Shown here: piece by piece, positions 19,691 to 27,456 of the stretch
Numbering within the stretch: position 1 is the first letter of the stretch
Layout: the number at the start of each line of letters is the position of its first letter
Assembly: GCF_003577475.1 (NCBI RefSeq)
Contig: NZ_QPEP01000011.1
Span: 62,001-126,000 of the forward strand
DNA from: Salinibius halmophilus
GTDB lineage: Bacteria; Pseudomonadota; Gammaproteobacteria; Pseudomonadales; Natronospirillaceae
Length of the DNA stretch: 64,000 nt
Direction: 5' to 3'
Position numbers and translations under genes: made by a program
Notes under the pieces: generated by a model
What the model was told of the DNA's origin: nothing
Database searches by the model: none
Seen by the model: only the letters and a program-made list of their open reading frames with translations

Positions 19691-21130
19691 ATGATGGATA
19701 TGTTGGCATTTGCCATACCTGCTTGGTATCTACTGGCAGGTACTATGAAAGGGCGCTCGTTATGGGCCTTGCAAGCGATTGTTCCTGCCGTGGTGCTCAG
19801 CGCATGGCTGGCCGATGGCTGGCTGGTAACCCTCATGGTGGCTTTAGTAGCAACTCTAGGGTTGTTCGTTAGCCGCTTTAGTGAGCAGTACCTAGCCGGC
19901 GAAGCCAAACAAGCCGACTTCTTCCGCTGGTTGCATTGGACCATCGCCATGGTGATGCTGGTGGTCGTCAGTGATCACTTACTCGTGCTTTGGTTTGCTT
20001 GGGTTGGTATTAGCTTGAGCCTGCACCAACTATTACTCTTTTACCCAGACCGCCCGCGTGCACAGTTAGCAGCCCATAAAAAGTTTGTTTTCGCCCGCTT
20101 CGCTGATATCTCGCTGCTCGGCGCCATCGGCCTACTATTTTGGCAATACCAAAGCTTTAGCATCAGTGAGCTTGCCCTATTAGTTAGCAGCAGCGATGCC
20201 ACTGCATTAACGCACTCAGCCGCCACCTTAATGGTGCTTGCAGCATTGCTTAAATGCGCCCAGATGCCGTTCCATGGCTGGTTGATTCAAGTTGTCGAAG
20301 CCCCAACGCCGGTATCGGCTTTGCTACACGCTGGTGTGGTGAACTTGGGTGGCTACTTATTGCTACGCAACGCCGAGCTACTGCAAGCATCTTGGATTGC
20401 CACTACGGTACTTGCCTTGGTCGCAGGCTTAACCCTGGTGCTGGCAGCGGTGATTGCCACGACTCGCATTAGTGTCAAAGTAGGTCTGGCTTGGTCGACG
20501 GTGAGCCAAATGGCCCTCATGCTGCTGCAAATTGCCGCGGGCTTGTACGCTCTGGCTGCGCTGCACCTGTTAGCACACTCTTGCTACAAAGCTTACAGCT
20601 TCTTAAATGCTGGCAGCCAAGTGAAAACTGCCGTCGCCAAACAAATGTCGGCTAGCAAGGCCTCAATGGCCACCACAGTACTAGGTTTTTCGGCGGCCTT
20701 TAGTGTGTACCTGATTGGCACCGTGGTGCTAAAGGGCAGTGTGTCGATCACCGAAGTGGCGTTCTTTGCTCTCTACAGTGCTGGTTTTGCCGCACTGGTT
20801 CAGCATGGTCAGCTCGCCAAAGGCCTAGTAGCTGCCCTAGCACTGGCTGGTGTACACACGGCACTCAAATACAGCCTTGGCTGGCAGGCCTTGCCAGAGG
20901 CCTTGGCACTAGAACTACTGTTTGCCGCCATCGTATTGGTGCTCATAGCTTTCGCCTGGACTGTGCAATTTAGCGAGCACAAACCAGTTGGCAAGCGCCT
21001 ACACCAAGCGCTGTTTGCTGGCCTTTACCTAGATGAATGGGCAACGCGCATCACACTCGCGCTGTGGCCTGCCAAATTAACCCAAGCAAAGCCTGTTAAC
21101 AAAGTTGCCACAGCAGAGGTGCAATCATGA
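19691..21130 (+). CDS. dabB: DabB, proton-channel subunit of the inorganic-carbon accumulation complex
   Basis: 479 residues of the complex I antiporter-like family (NuoL/MrpA type) with about a dozen membrane helices. Marker segments are FAWVGISLSLHQLLLF, MPFHGWLIQVVEAPTPVSALLHAG and HLLAHSCYKAYSFL, whose Lys/His residues mark the proton path. In characterised DAB systems it couples proton entry to DabA-catalysed CO2 hydration. The ATG at 19691 follows GAGGAGAG and is preferred to an in-frame TTG at 19652. The stop overlaps the dabA start as ATGA. Confidence 0.93.
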   Translation: MMDMLAFAIPAWYLLAGTMKGRSLWALQAIVPAVVLSAWLADGWLVTLMVALVATLGLFVSRFSEQYLAGEAKQADFFRWLHWTIAMVMLVVVSDHLLVLWFAWVGISLSLHQLLLFYPDRPRAQLAAHKKFVFARFADISLLGAIGLLFWQYQSFSISELALLVSSSDATALTHSAATLMVLAALLKCAQMPFHGWLIQVVEAPTPVSALLHAGVVNLGGYLLLRNAELLQASWIATTVLALVAGLTLVLAAVIATTRISVKVGLAWSTVSQMALMLLQIAAGLYALAALHLLAHSCYKAYSFLNAGSQVKTAVAKQMSASKASMATTVLGFSAAFSVYLIGTVVLKGSVSITEVAFFALYSAGFAALVQHGQLAKGLVAALALAGVHTALKYSLGWQALPEALALELLFAAIVLVLIAFAWTVQFSEHKPVGKRLHQALFAGLYLDEWATRITLALWPAKLTQAKPVNKVATAEVQS

Positions 21131-23409
21131 ACGTAGCAGTGAAAGCCCCAGTATCAACCTTAATTCAACAGGCCGCTGGGCGCATTGCGCCAAACTGGCC
21201 ACTCGATAAGCTGATTGCCGTGAACCCTTATTGGCAAATGCGCCAACTGAGCATGCATGAGGTGGCCGTGAACTTATCTTGGTTGGGTGGCGTGCATGTA
21301 TATGGTGATGTATCGCATTATCAGCATGTGAGCGACGATGACCTGGCCCAAGCGCTGAGTGCGCTGGGGCACGAACTGACGGTGGCACAGTTTAAGCAGC
21401 AACCACTTAAACAACCCCAGCCTTGGCAGAACGTTGCACAGCTGGCGGATTTAGAACGCGATAGCGAGCGTGAGATCAGTTGGAATGATGAAGTGGTTCA
21501 CCAAATTAGCCAGTTTGCCGGTGACTACTTTGCTAGTCAGCCACAAACCGGCGCTGGCTGCGATGACTTTTACGCCGCTTGGTTAGACACCATTTGCCAC
21601 GACCATGGCCTAGAAATTCTAATGAAGAGCAAAGGCTTGGTTGAGCAGTTTAAAGCCTTGCCAAGTGATGCAACAACGCTTGTAGAGCAAGCTTTGACCA
21701 TGCTTGGTGTAACAGATGAAGCGCAGGTGGATTACCTACACGCGCTACTACTAAGCATCAACGGCTGGGCTAGTTATAGTGCTTATGTCGGTTGGCAGGC
21801 CATGTTGGCTGGCAAGCAAAACAATGTGGTAGAGCAACTGCTTGCCGTGCGCCTAGCTTGGGAGCTGGTGCTTTGGCAGCAGTTATCCAGCAGTGAACTG
21901 CAAATAAACTGGAAGCGCCAACTTGCCCATAGCAATCAGCTTAAAGGTGAACACCAAGCCTATGTAGATGGCTTGCAAGTGTGGCACCTAGCCAATGAAA
22001 TGCAGATTCAGCAAGGGTTGCACCAGCAACTGCGCACGCCACTGCCAGCCAAAGACAATGCAGCGCTTAGCCTGCAAGCGGTATTCTGCATTGATACGCG
22101 CTCGGAAGTGATGCGCCGGGCACTCGAAGCACAGTCGCCAAGTATTCAAACCAAGGGGTTTGCTGGCTTCTTTGGCTTGCCAATCGCTTATGCGGTGGGC
22201 AGCTATCAGCGCCCGCAGCTGCCTGGCTTGCTGGCTCCTCAATTAGAAGTGCGGGAAGCCAGTTCGGGCAAGCTTGCCACCGCCCAATACAGCGCCCAAT
22301 GGCAGAAGTTTGCTAAATCCTCTGCTGGTGGTTTTAGCCTAGTGGAGTCTACTGGGTTGTTATACCTAGGGGGCTTGGTGAAAAACACCCTGGGTCTTGG
22401 CAAAGCCAAAGTCACTGAATTTGGCCCGCTTACCCTAAGCAAACAAGGCAAAGCACTGCCGCTAAGTGAACAAGCAGATATGGCTGCTGGTATTTTGGGT
22501 AGCATGGGCTTTACTGATGAGTTTGCCGACACCGTGCTGCTGTTAGGGCACGGCAGTCAGTGCCAAAATAACCCGCACGAAGCAGGCTTAGACTGCGGTG
22601 CTTGTGGCGGCCAAACCGGTGAAGTGAATGTGCGCCTGTTGTGCCAGCTTCTAAATGATGCCGCGGTAAGAGAAGCTTTGATTGAGCGGGGCATTCACAT
22701 ACCAGATGCGACGACCTTTGTGCCAGGTTTGCATAACACCACGACTGATGAAGTCATTGTGCTATCTGGCCAAGTGCCAGAGCAGATTGAACAATGGCTA
22801 GCCGGCGCAACCGAGCAAGCCAGTAGCGAGCGGGCTAAGTTATCAGCGAGTCCTGATGCCAAACAAAAAGCCCGCGACTGGAGCCAAACGCGGCCAGAGT
22901 GGGGCTTGGCCAATAACGCCTGCTTTATTGTTGCTGATCGTAAACGCAGCCAGCACCTAAACCTAGGTGGGCGCAGCTTCCTGCACGACTACAACTGGGC
23001 GAACGACAAAGATTTTGCCTTGTTAACCACCATTCTCACCGCGCCAATGCTGGTGACCAACTGGATTAACATGCAATACAACGCCTCGGTGACCGATCCA
23101 CTTAAATACGGTGCTGGCAATAAAACCCTGCACAATGTAGTGGGTGGCAACATAGGCGTGTTTGAGGGCAACGGTGGCGACCTGCGTATTGGATTGCCGC
23201 TGCAAAGTGTGCACGATGGGCAAAAATATATGCACACGCCTACTCGGCTGAATGTGTATGTGGATGCGCCAAAACACGCCATTCGCAACATTATTGATGC
23301 CCACGACAACGTTCGCTGGCTAATCGACAACGACTGGCTCTACCTCTACCAGCTGCGCGACGACGGCATCTGCCGTTATCACCAGGGGTATTGGCATCCG
23401 GTTCAGTAA
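21127..23409 (+). CDS. dabA: DabA, zinc-dependent inorganic-carbon hydrase subunit (DUF2309)
   Basis: 760-residue soluble partner of DabB. The beta-carbonic-anhydrase-like zinc site is complete: Cys321 and Asp323 in FCIDTRSE, His475 in LLLGHGSQC and Cys490 in GLDCGACGG. Their spacing (2 and 15 residues) equals that of characterised DabA. The complex converts CO2 to bicarbonate inside the cell using the proton gradient. No RubisCO or carboxysome gene is present in the window, so here it probably feeds anaplerotic carboxylation. Confidence 0.95.
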   Translation: MNVAVKAPVSTLIQQAAGRIAPNWPLDKLIAVNPYWQMRQLSMHEVAVNLSWLGGVHVYGDVSHYQHVSDDDLAQALSALGHELTVAQFKQQPLKQPQPWQNVAQLADLERDSEREISWNDEVVHQISQFAGDYFASQPQTGAGCDDFYAAWLDTICHDHGLEILMKSKGLVEQFKALPSDATTLVEQALTMLGVTDEAQVDYLHALLLSINGWASYSAYVGWQAMLAGKQNNVVEQLLAVRLAWELVLWQQLSSSELQINWKRQLAHSNQLKGEHQAYVDGLQVWHLANEMQIQQGLHQQLRTPLPAKDNAALSLQAVFCIDTRSEVMRRALEAQSPSIQTKGFAGFFGLPIAYAVGSYQRPQLPGLLAPQLEVREASSGKLATAQYSAQWQKFAKSSAGGFSLVESTGLLYLGGLVKNTLGLGKAKVTEFGPLTLSKQGKALPLSEQADMAAGILGSMGFTDEFADTVLLLGHGSQCQNNPHEAGLDCGACGGQTGEVNVRLLCQLLNDAAVREALIERGIHIPDATTFVPGLHNTTTDEVIVLSGQVPEQIEQWLAGATEQASSERAKLSASPDAKQKARDWSQTRPEWGLANNACFIVADRKRSQHLNLGGRSFLHDYNWANDKDFALLTTILTAPMLVTNWINMQYNASVTDPLKYGAGNKTLHNVVGGNIGVFEGNGGDLRIGLPLQSVHDGQKYMHTPTRLNVYVDAPKHAIRNIIDAHDNVRWLIDNDWLYLYQLRDDGICRYHQGYWHPVQ

Positions 23410-23423
23410 AGGCTGTCACACCC

Positions 23424-23600
23424 GAACTTAAACCGTCACACCCGCGAAAATAAACCCGTCACACCCGCGCAGGCGGGTGTCTAGTTTCGGTATGGTCAAA
23501 CCCGCGAAATTAACCCGTCACACCCGCGCAGGCGGGTGTCTAGTTTCGGTATAGGTGTCCAGTTTCGGTATAGTCACACCCGCGAAAGCGGGTGTCTAGT
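23424..23600. repeat. REP-like palindrome cluster after dabA
   Basis: The 360-bp gap between dabA and the rhodanese gene holds three full hairpins ACACCCGC-N4-GCGGGTGT (23461-23480, 23520-23539 and 23576-23595), each followed by CTAGT, plus broken copies of the same unit. The same family recurs at 25.9-26.1 kb and 40.3 kb. Nothing coding is seen. Confidence 0.88.
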
Positions 23601-23769
23601 CTCCGTATACAGCCTCGCTACGGCTCACCCCGTCACAATAAGTGTCTCGCCTTGTGAAACGTGTGTGCTACACCTGAAACGTTTTCGCTAAAAAACACCC
23701 ACCCAGAGCGTTCGCGAATCTGGCACCACCATTGCAAAGCTCCACTTATCAACCAATAGGAGCAACACC

Positions 23770-24135
23770 ATGCAATACACCGAAAAATTCTTAGCCCTAG
23801 CCAACAACGCCATTGCTCAAGTAGAAAGTGTGGAAGTTGAAGAGATCGCCGAGCTAGTCGCCAACGGCGCTCAGCTTTTGGACATTCGTGACCGCCCAGA
23901 GCATCAAAAAGATCATATCCCAGGCTCAATGAACATCAGCCGCGGTACATTGGAAATGTTGGTGGAGGGCAAAATTGCCGACCTCAATCAAACAATTCTC
24001 TGCTACTGCAATGCCAACAACCGTGGTGCACTCAGCACGCTAGCACTCAAACAAATGGGTTATCACAACGCTAAGTTTATCGCTGGCGGCTTAGGTGCTT
24101 ATCGCGAGCGTATTGAGACTAATAAGGCAAAATAA
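23770..24135 (+). CDS. Single-domain rhodanese-like protein
   Basis: 121 residues: LLDIRDRPEHQKDHIPGSMNISRGTLE, then the active-site loop CNANNR with catalytic Cys80, then FIAGGLGAYRERIE. Rhodaneses carry sulfane sulfur as a cysteine persulfide. A six-residue loop beginning at the cysteine fits the sulfur-transfer class. No signal peptide is present, so it is cytosolic. It is monocistronic, with REP hairpins upstream. Confidence 0.9.
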   Translation: MQYTEKFLALANNAIAQVESVEVEEIAELVANGAQLLDIRDRPEHQKDHIPGSMNISRGTLEMLVEGKIADLNQTILCYCNANNRGALSTLALKQMGYHNAKFIAGGLGAYRERIETNKAK

Positions 24136-24230
24136 TTTAGGAGTTAGGCTAGGTTGGCATAGCCTGTTGGTTGAGGTCTGGTAGTCGCTGTAATAGTATT
24201 TTTGTCTACATGACCAACTCAGGGACGCGC

Positions 24231-25004
24231 ATGCGGATTGTCGTCATATTAATTGCTGCAGCAAGCCTTGCTGCATGCGATGCCAGTACAACCACTAGCG
24301 AAACGACTGTGGCACCCTCAGCTGTGCCTGTTTCACAAGTTGCAAGGGCGCTAAATGATACCGGGCAAATATGGTGTACGAATAGCCATAATACGCAAGT
24401 AGCCTGCCCAGCAAGCGGCTTGCAAGGGCAAGATGGTGACCATGGCCGCGATGCACAAGCCAGAGCCGGTAGCCTAACTAAAACGCCATATGGTGGCGGT
24501 GCGCAAGCATTCGATTTGACTAAGTTGGATACCCTTGGCAATAAGTTGGCAGCCAATGCGAGTGGGCATAATTGTGTAGCAGACAATGTGACTGGCTTAA
24601 TGTGGGAGGTCAAAGCAGCTTCCGGTTTGCGCGATTACCGGCATACCTATAGCTGGTATAACGGAGCTTCAGGGCACTTGAATGGTGGCACTTGCGCCAA
24701 CGATAGCTGTGACACCCAAGCTTTTGTTGAGGCAGTAAATCAGCAAGCACTGTGTGGCTACAACGATTGGCGCTTGCCGACAGTAGCAGAGCTGAGATCC
24801 ATTATTCACTATGGTGCATCGGTGCCAACGGTTGACCAAGACTACTTCCCACGCACCGAAAACGCCTGGTATTGGACGAGCAGCGAGCATCCCGCTAGCG
24901 CGAACGGGGCCTGGAATATCAAATTTAATTTTGGTCGCAGTAACTTCGCGATTAAAAGCGTTGCTAGTCATGTTCGATTGGTGCGAACAGGGAGCGTTCA
25001 ATGA
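24231..25004 (+). CDS. DUF1566 (Lcl-like) domain lipoprotein
   Basis: 257 residues. A lipoprotein signal with lipobox LAAC (Cys15) and an approximately 70-residue low-complexity segment lead to a DUF1566 domain: GLMWEVK, YNDWRLPTVAELRSI, YWTSSEHPA and a terminal HVRLVRTG. These domains resemble formylglycine-type/C-lectin-like folds and are common on exported surface proteins. The ATG at 24231 is preceded by AGGGA. It overlaps the next DUF1566 gene as ATGA, so the two are an operon. The role is unknown. Confidence 0.85.
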   Translation: MRIVVILIAAASLAACDASTTTSETTVAPSAVPVSQVARALNDTGQIWCTNSHNTQVACPASGLQGQDGDHGRDAQARAGSLTKTPYGGGAQAFDLTKLDTLGNKLAANASGHNCVADNVTGLMWEVKAASGLRDYRHTYSWYNGASGHLNGGTCANDSCDTQAFVEAVNQQALCGYNDWRLPTVAELRSIIHYGASVPTVDQDYFPRTENAWYWTSSEHPASANGAWNIKFNFGRSNFAIKSVASHVRLVRTGSVQ

Positions 25005-25492
25005 CTACAGCGAGAGCAATGGGCTTATCTCTATTAATGGGCTTATCTCTATTAATGATAACGGCGACATCACAAGCGTGTTTGCAGTTGCCACCAAACT
25101 GGGAAGCAAGTGGTGGCCAGGTTGTCGATACACAGTCCAAAATTGTGTGGCAGCGCTGCAGCCTGGGGCAAACGTGGAATGGTGATAGCTGTGTTGGGGA
25201 GCCAACGCAGCTGACTTGGCAGCAAGCCATCGGTGAAGCAACAGCAAACCGATTGGCTGGTTATGCCACCTGGCGGCTACCTAACCTAAAAGAACTGAGC
25301 AGTTTGGCTAACGGCCAATGCGGCGCCGTCGATCAAGCCATGTTTCCAGCGACAAAACAGCAGCGCTACTGGAGTGCAACAAGTGCAGGCCATAACCTAG
25401 ACGCTGCTTGGACAGTGCACTTTTTATTCGGCAATGATGACTACACAGACAAACAAAACTTCGCGCTGGTTCGCTTAGTAAGAGACCAATAA
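25001..25492 (+). CDS. Exported DUF1566-domain protein
   Basis: 163 residues with a signal peptide ending near SQA-C, then KIVWQRCSLGQTWNGDSC, TWRLPNLKELSSL, RYWSATSAG and FALVRLVRDQ, the same DUF1566 pattern as its upstream neighbour but in a shorter protein. Its signal peptide contains a perfect 18-base tandem duplication (25019-25036 and 25037-25054) encoding MGLSLL twice. It may be lipidated or free in the periplasm. Function unknown. Confidence 0.83.
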   Translation: MTTARAMGLSLLMGLSLLMITATSQACLQLPPNWEASGGQVVDTQSKIVWQRCSLGQTWNGDSCVGEPTQLTWQQAIGEATANRLAGYATWRLPNLKELSSLANGQCGAVDQAMFPATKQQRYWSATSAGHNLDAAWTVHFLFGNDDYTDKQNFALVRLVRDQ

Positions 25493-25493
25493 A

Positions 25494-25919
25494 ATGCCCT
25501 ATCAAGGAAGCTGCCTTTGTGGCACCGTAACGTTTGTTGTTAAAAGTCCAATCAACAAAATGTATCACTGCCATTGCTCGCTGTGTCAAAAGCAAGGGGG
25601 TGGCTGCGCCAATGCGGCAACCATAGTGCCGATTGATCAGTTTGCATGGCAGTCTGGCGAGCAAAATATAAAACAGTGGCACAAATCAACTGGGTTTAGC
25701 TCACATTTTTGCAGTAGCTGCGGCAGCCCAGTGCCAAACAAAGTAGGTGACTCGTTAATGTGGATCCCACTTGGTTTAGTCGCCGAGGCCGCTCCAGAAC
25801 TGGCCGCGCACCTGTGGTTGTCTGCAAAACCAACTTGGTCAATACCAGCGAAAGCCGAACGCAACTACGCTGACATGCCTGAAGATTTAGGCGAGTTTGT
25901 TAGGTTTTTACAGTCGTAG
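25494..25919 (+). CDS. GFA/CENP-V family zinc protein
   Basis: 141 residues: GSCLCGTVTF, YHCHCSLCQKQGG and FCSSCGSPVPN supply the cysteines of the two zinc sites of the glutathione-dependent formaldehyde-activating (GFA) fold. Many GFA-fold proteins have no proven enzymatic role, so substrate assignment is not justified. It starts one base after the stop of the DUF1566 gene, probably in the same transcript. Confidence 0.9.
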   Translation: MPYQGSCLCGTVTFVVKSPINKMYHCHCSLCQKQGGGCANAATIVPIDQFAWQSGEQNIKQWHKSTGFSSHFCSSCGSPVPNKVGDSLMWIPLGLVAEAAPELAAHLWLSAKPTWSIPAKAERNYADMPEDLGEFVRFLQS

Positions 25920-25926
25920 GTTGCAC

Positions 25927-26085
25927 GACCCAATACCCCGTCACACCCGAGAAGGTGGGTGTCTAGTCTCTGCTACGACCCAATACCTTGTCACACCCGC
26001 GAAGGCGGGTGTCTAGTCTCTGCTACGACCCAATACCTTGTCACACCCGCGAAGGCGGGTGTCTAGTCTCTGCTATAAATCCATT
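25927..26085. repeat. REP-like palindromes in a 50-bp tandem array
   Basis: Three copies of a 50-bp unit each contain TCACACCCGCGAAGGCGGG and end with TGTCTAGTCTCTGCT (hairpin starts 25941, 25991 and 26041). The first copy has GAGAAGGTGGG, which weakens its stem. It is the same family as the cluster after dabA, and it occupies the gap between the GFA and DUF1801 genes. Confidence 0.9.
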
Positions 26086-26121
26086 TGAAGCCCAAATCCC
26101 GCATAAACAAAGAAGTTAAAA

Positions 26122-26514
26122 TTGGAAAGTATTATTAAAGATTACCCGATTAATGCGAAGTTATATTTACAGAAGCTAGATCAGTGGATAACTCAGCTTT
26201 GTGAGCAGCATAATCTTGGCCCAATTGAGCAGTCGGTAAAATGGGGAGAAGCGAGTTTCTCGGTCAAAACCGGCAGCCCAATTCGGATGGATTGGAAAGC
26301 GAAAGCGCCAGAGTACGTAAGCTTGTTTTTTAACTGCCAGGCCAAGTTAGTTGATACCTTTCGTGAACTATATGGCGACCAACTCTCACTCGTTGGTAAT
26401 CGCGAACTCGCCCTACCACTTGACCAGCCCATCCCAGAAGAAGCAGTAAAGCACTGCTTGTTGCTGGCGCTAACGTATAAAAAAGTTAAGCACCTACCGC
26501 TGCTGGGGGCGTGA
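26122..26514 (+). CDS. DUF1801-domain protein
   Basis: 130 residues of the small YdhG-like DUF1801 family: IEQSVKWGEASFSV, an aromatic-rich core and the closing EEAVKHCLLLALTYKKVKHLPLL. No ATG is available near the beginning, so a TTG start at 26122 is inferred; there is only a weak ribosome-binding site. The family has no firm function. Confidence 0.78.
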   Translation: MESIIKDYPINAKLYLQKLDQWITQLCEQHNLGPIEQSVKWGEASFSVKTGSPIRMDWKAKAPEYVSLFFNCQAKLVDTFRELYGDQLSLVGNRELALPLDQPIPEEAVKHCLLLALTYKKVKHLPLLGA

Positions 26515-26626
26515 TGATCCGGGCGCATAAGCCCTAGCTATTTCCAATGGCGTGAAATAATAGGAATTTGCCTAGCAGTGCAATAGAATGCCTGCCGCTT
26601 AAACGACGACATAAATGGAGTAAATC

Positions 26627-26908
26627 ATGGCTTTAGCAACAGCACGCCATATTTTGGTAAGCACTGAAGCTCAGTGTAATGAACTAAAAGCGCAAATCGC
26701 AGCGGGTACCGACTTCGCTGACGTAGCAAAACAGCACTCGCAATGCCCATCGGGTGCACAAGGTGGTGACCTTGGCGAGTTTGGACCAGGCATGATGGTG
26801 CCAGAGTTTGATAAAGTTGTGTTTTCAGCACCAATTAAAGAAGTGCAAGGCCCTGTACAAACACAGTTTGGTTATCACCTGCTAGAAGTAACCTCGCGCA
26901 TCGACTAA
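26627..26908 (+). CDS. ppiC: Parvulin-type peptidyl-prolyl isomerase
   Basis: 93 residues making one free-standing parvulin domain: ARHILVST, FADVAKQHSQCPSG, GGDLGEFGPGMMVPEFDKVVF and a terminal FGYHLLEVTSR. It matches the small cytosolic PpiC (Par10) in length and sequence. It catalyses proline cis-trans isomerisation. GGAGT lies before the ATG. It is followed by a tandem-repeat array. Confidence 0.94.
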   Translation: MALATARHILVSTEAQCNELKAQIAAGTDFADVAKQHSQCPSGAQGGDLGEFGPGMMVPEFDKVVFSAPIKEVQGPVQTQFGYHLLEVTSRID

Positions 26909-26920
26909 TGCATAGCTAAT

Positions 26921-27379
26921 CCCGTAGGTTGCACGGCCGTTCGCGGCCGGGCAACGTGTATCGCCACCGATCAATGCTCCCTAAACCTGCGGTTTGAAAA
27001 ACCTACGCCTAATCCCGTAGGTTGCACGGCCGTTCGCGGCCGGGCAACGTGTATCGCCGCCGATTAATGTTTCCCAAACCTGCGGTTTGAAAAACCTACA
27101 CCTAATCCCGTAGGTTGTACGGCCGTTCGCGGCCGGGCAACGTGTATCGCCGCCGATTAATGTTTCCCAAACCTGCGGTTTGAAAAACCTACACCTAATC
27201 CCGTAGGTTGTACGGCCGTTCGCGGCCGGGCAACGTGTATCGCCGCCGATTAATGTTTCCCAAACCTGCGGTTTGAAAAACCTACACCTAATCCCGTAGG
27301 TTGTATGGCCGTTCGCGGCCGGGCAACGTGTATCGCCACCGATCAATGTTTCCCAAACCTGCGGTTTGAAAAACCTACG
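26921..27379. repeat. Five tandem copies of a 93-bp palindromic unit
   Basis: Unit starts are at 26921, 27014, 27107, 27200 and 27293, exactly 93 bp apart; the last copy is partial at its end. Each unit opens with CGTAGGTTG and closes with AACCTACR. Inside are the smaller palindromes CGGCCG..CGGCCG and AAACCTGCGGTTTG. The middle copies are nearly identical, which points to recent amplification. Because 93 is a multiple of three, a spurious 31-residue protein repeat appears on the minus strand. It fills the ppiC-topB gap. Confidence 0.95.
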
Positions 27380-27456
27380 AAAAAACTGGATAAATAATCA
27401 GTTGTTTAGCTAGATTTGGTGTATGCTTAGAGGGTTACCATTAGCCTAGTTTAGTT

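Noticed and set aside
23424-23600. CRISPR-like spaced palindromes
   Set aside because: The spacing and intervening sequences are irregular or themselves repeated; no cas genes; pattern fits REP elements.
26981-27346. A 121-residue minus-strand frame with four 31-residue repeats
   Set aside because: It is produced by the 93-bp tandem repeat, whose period is a multiple of three; no ribosome-binding site or homology.
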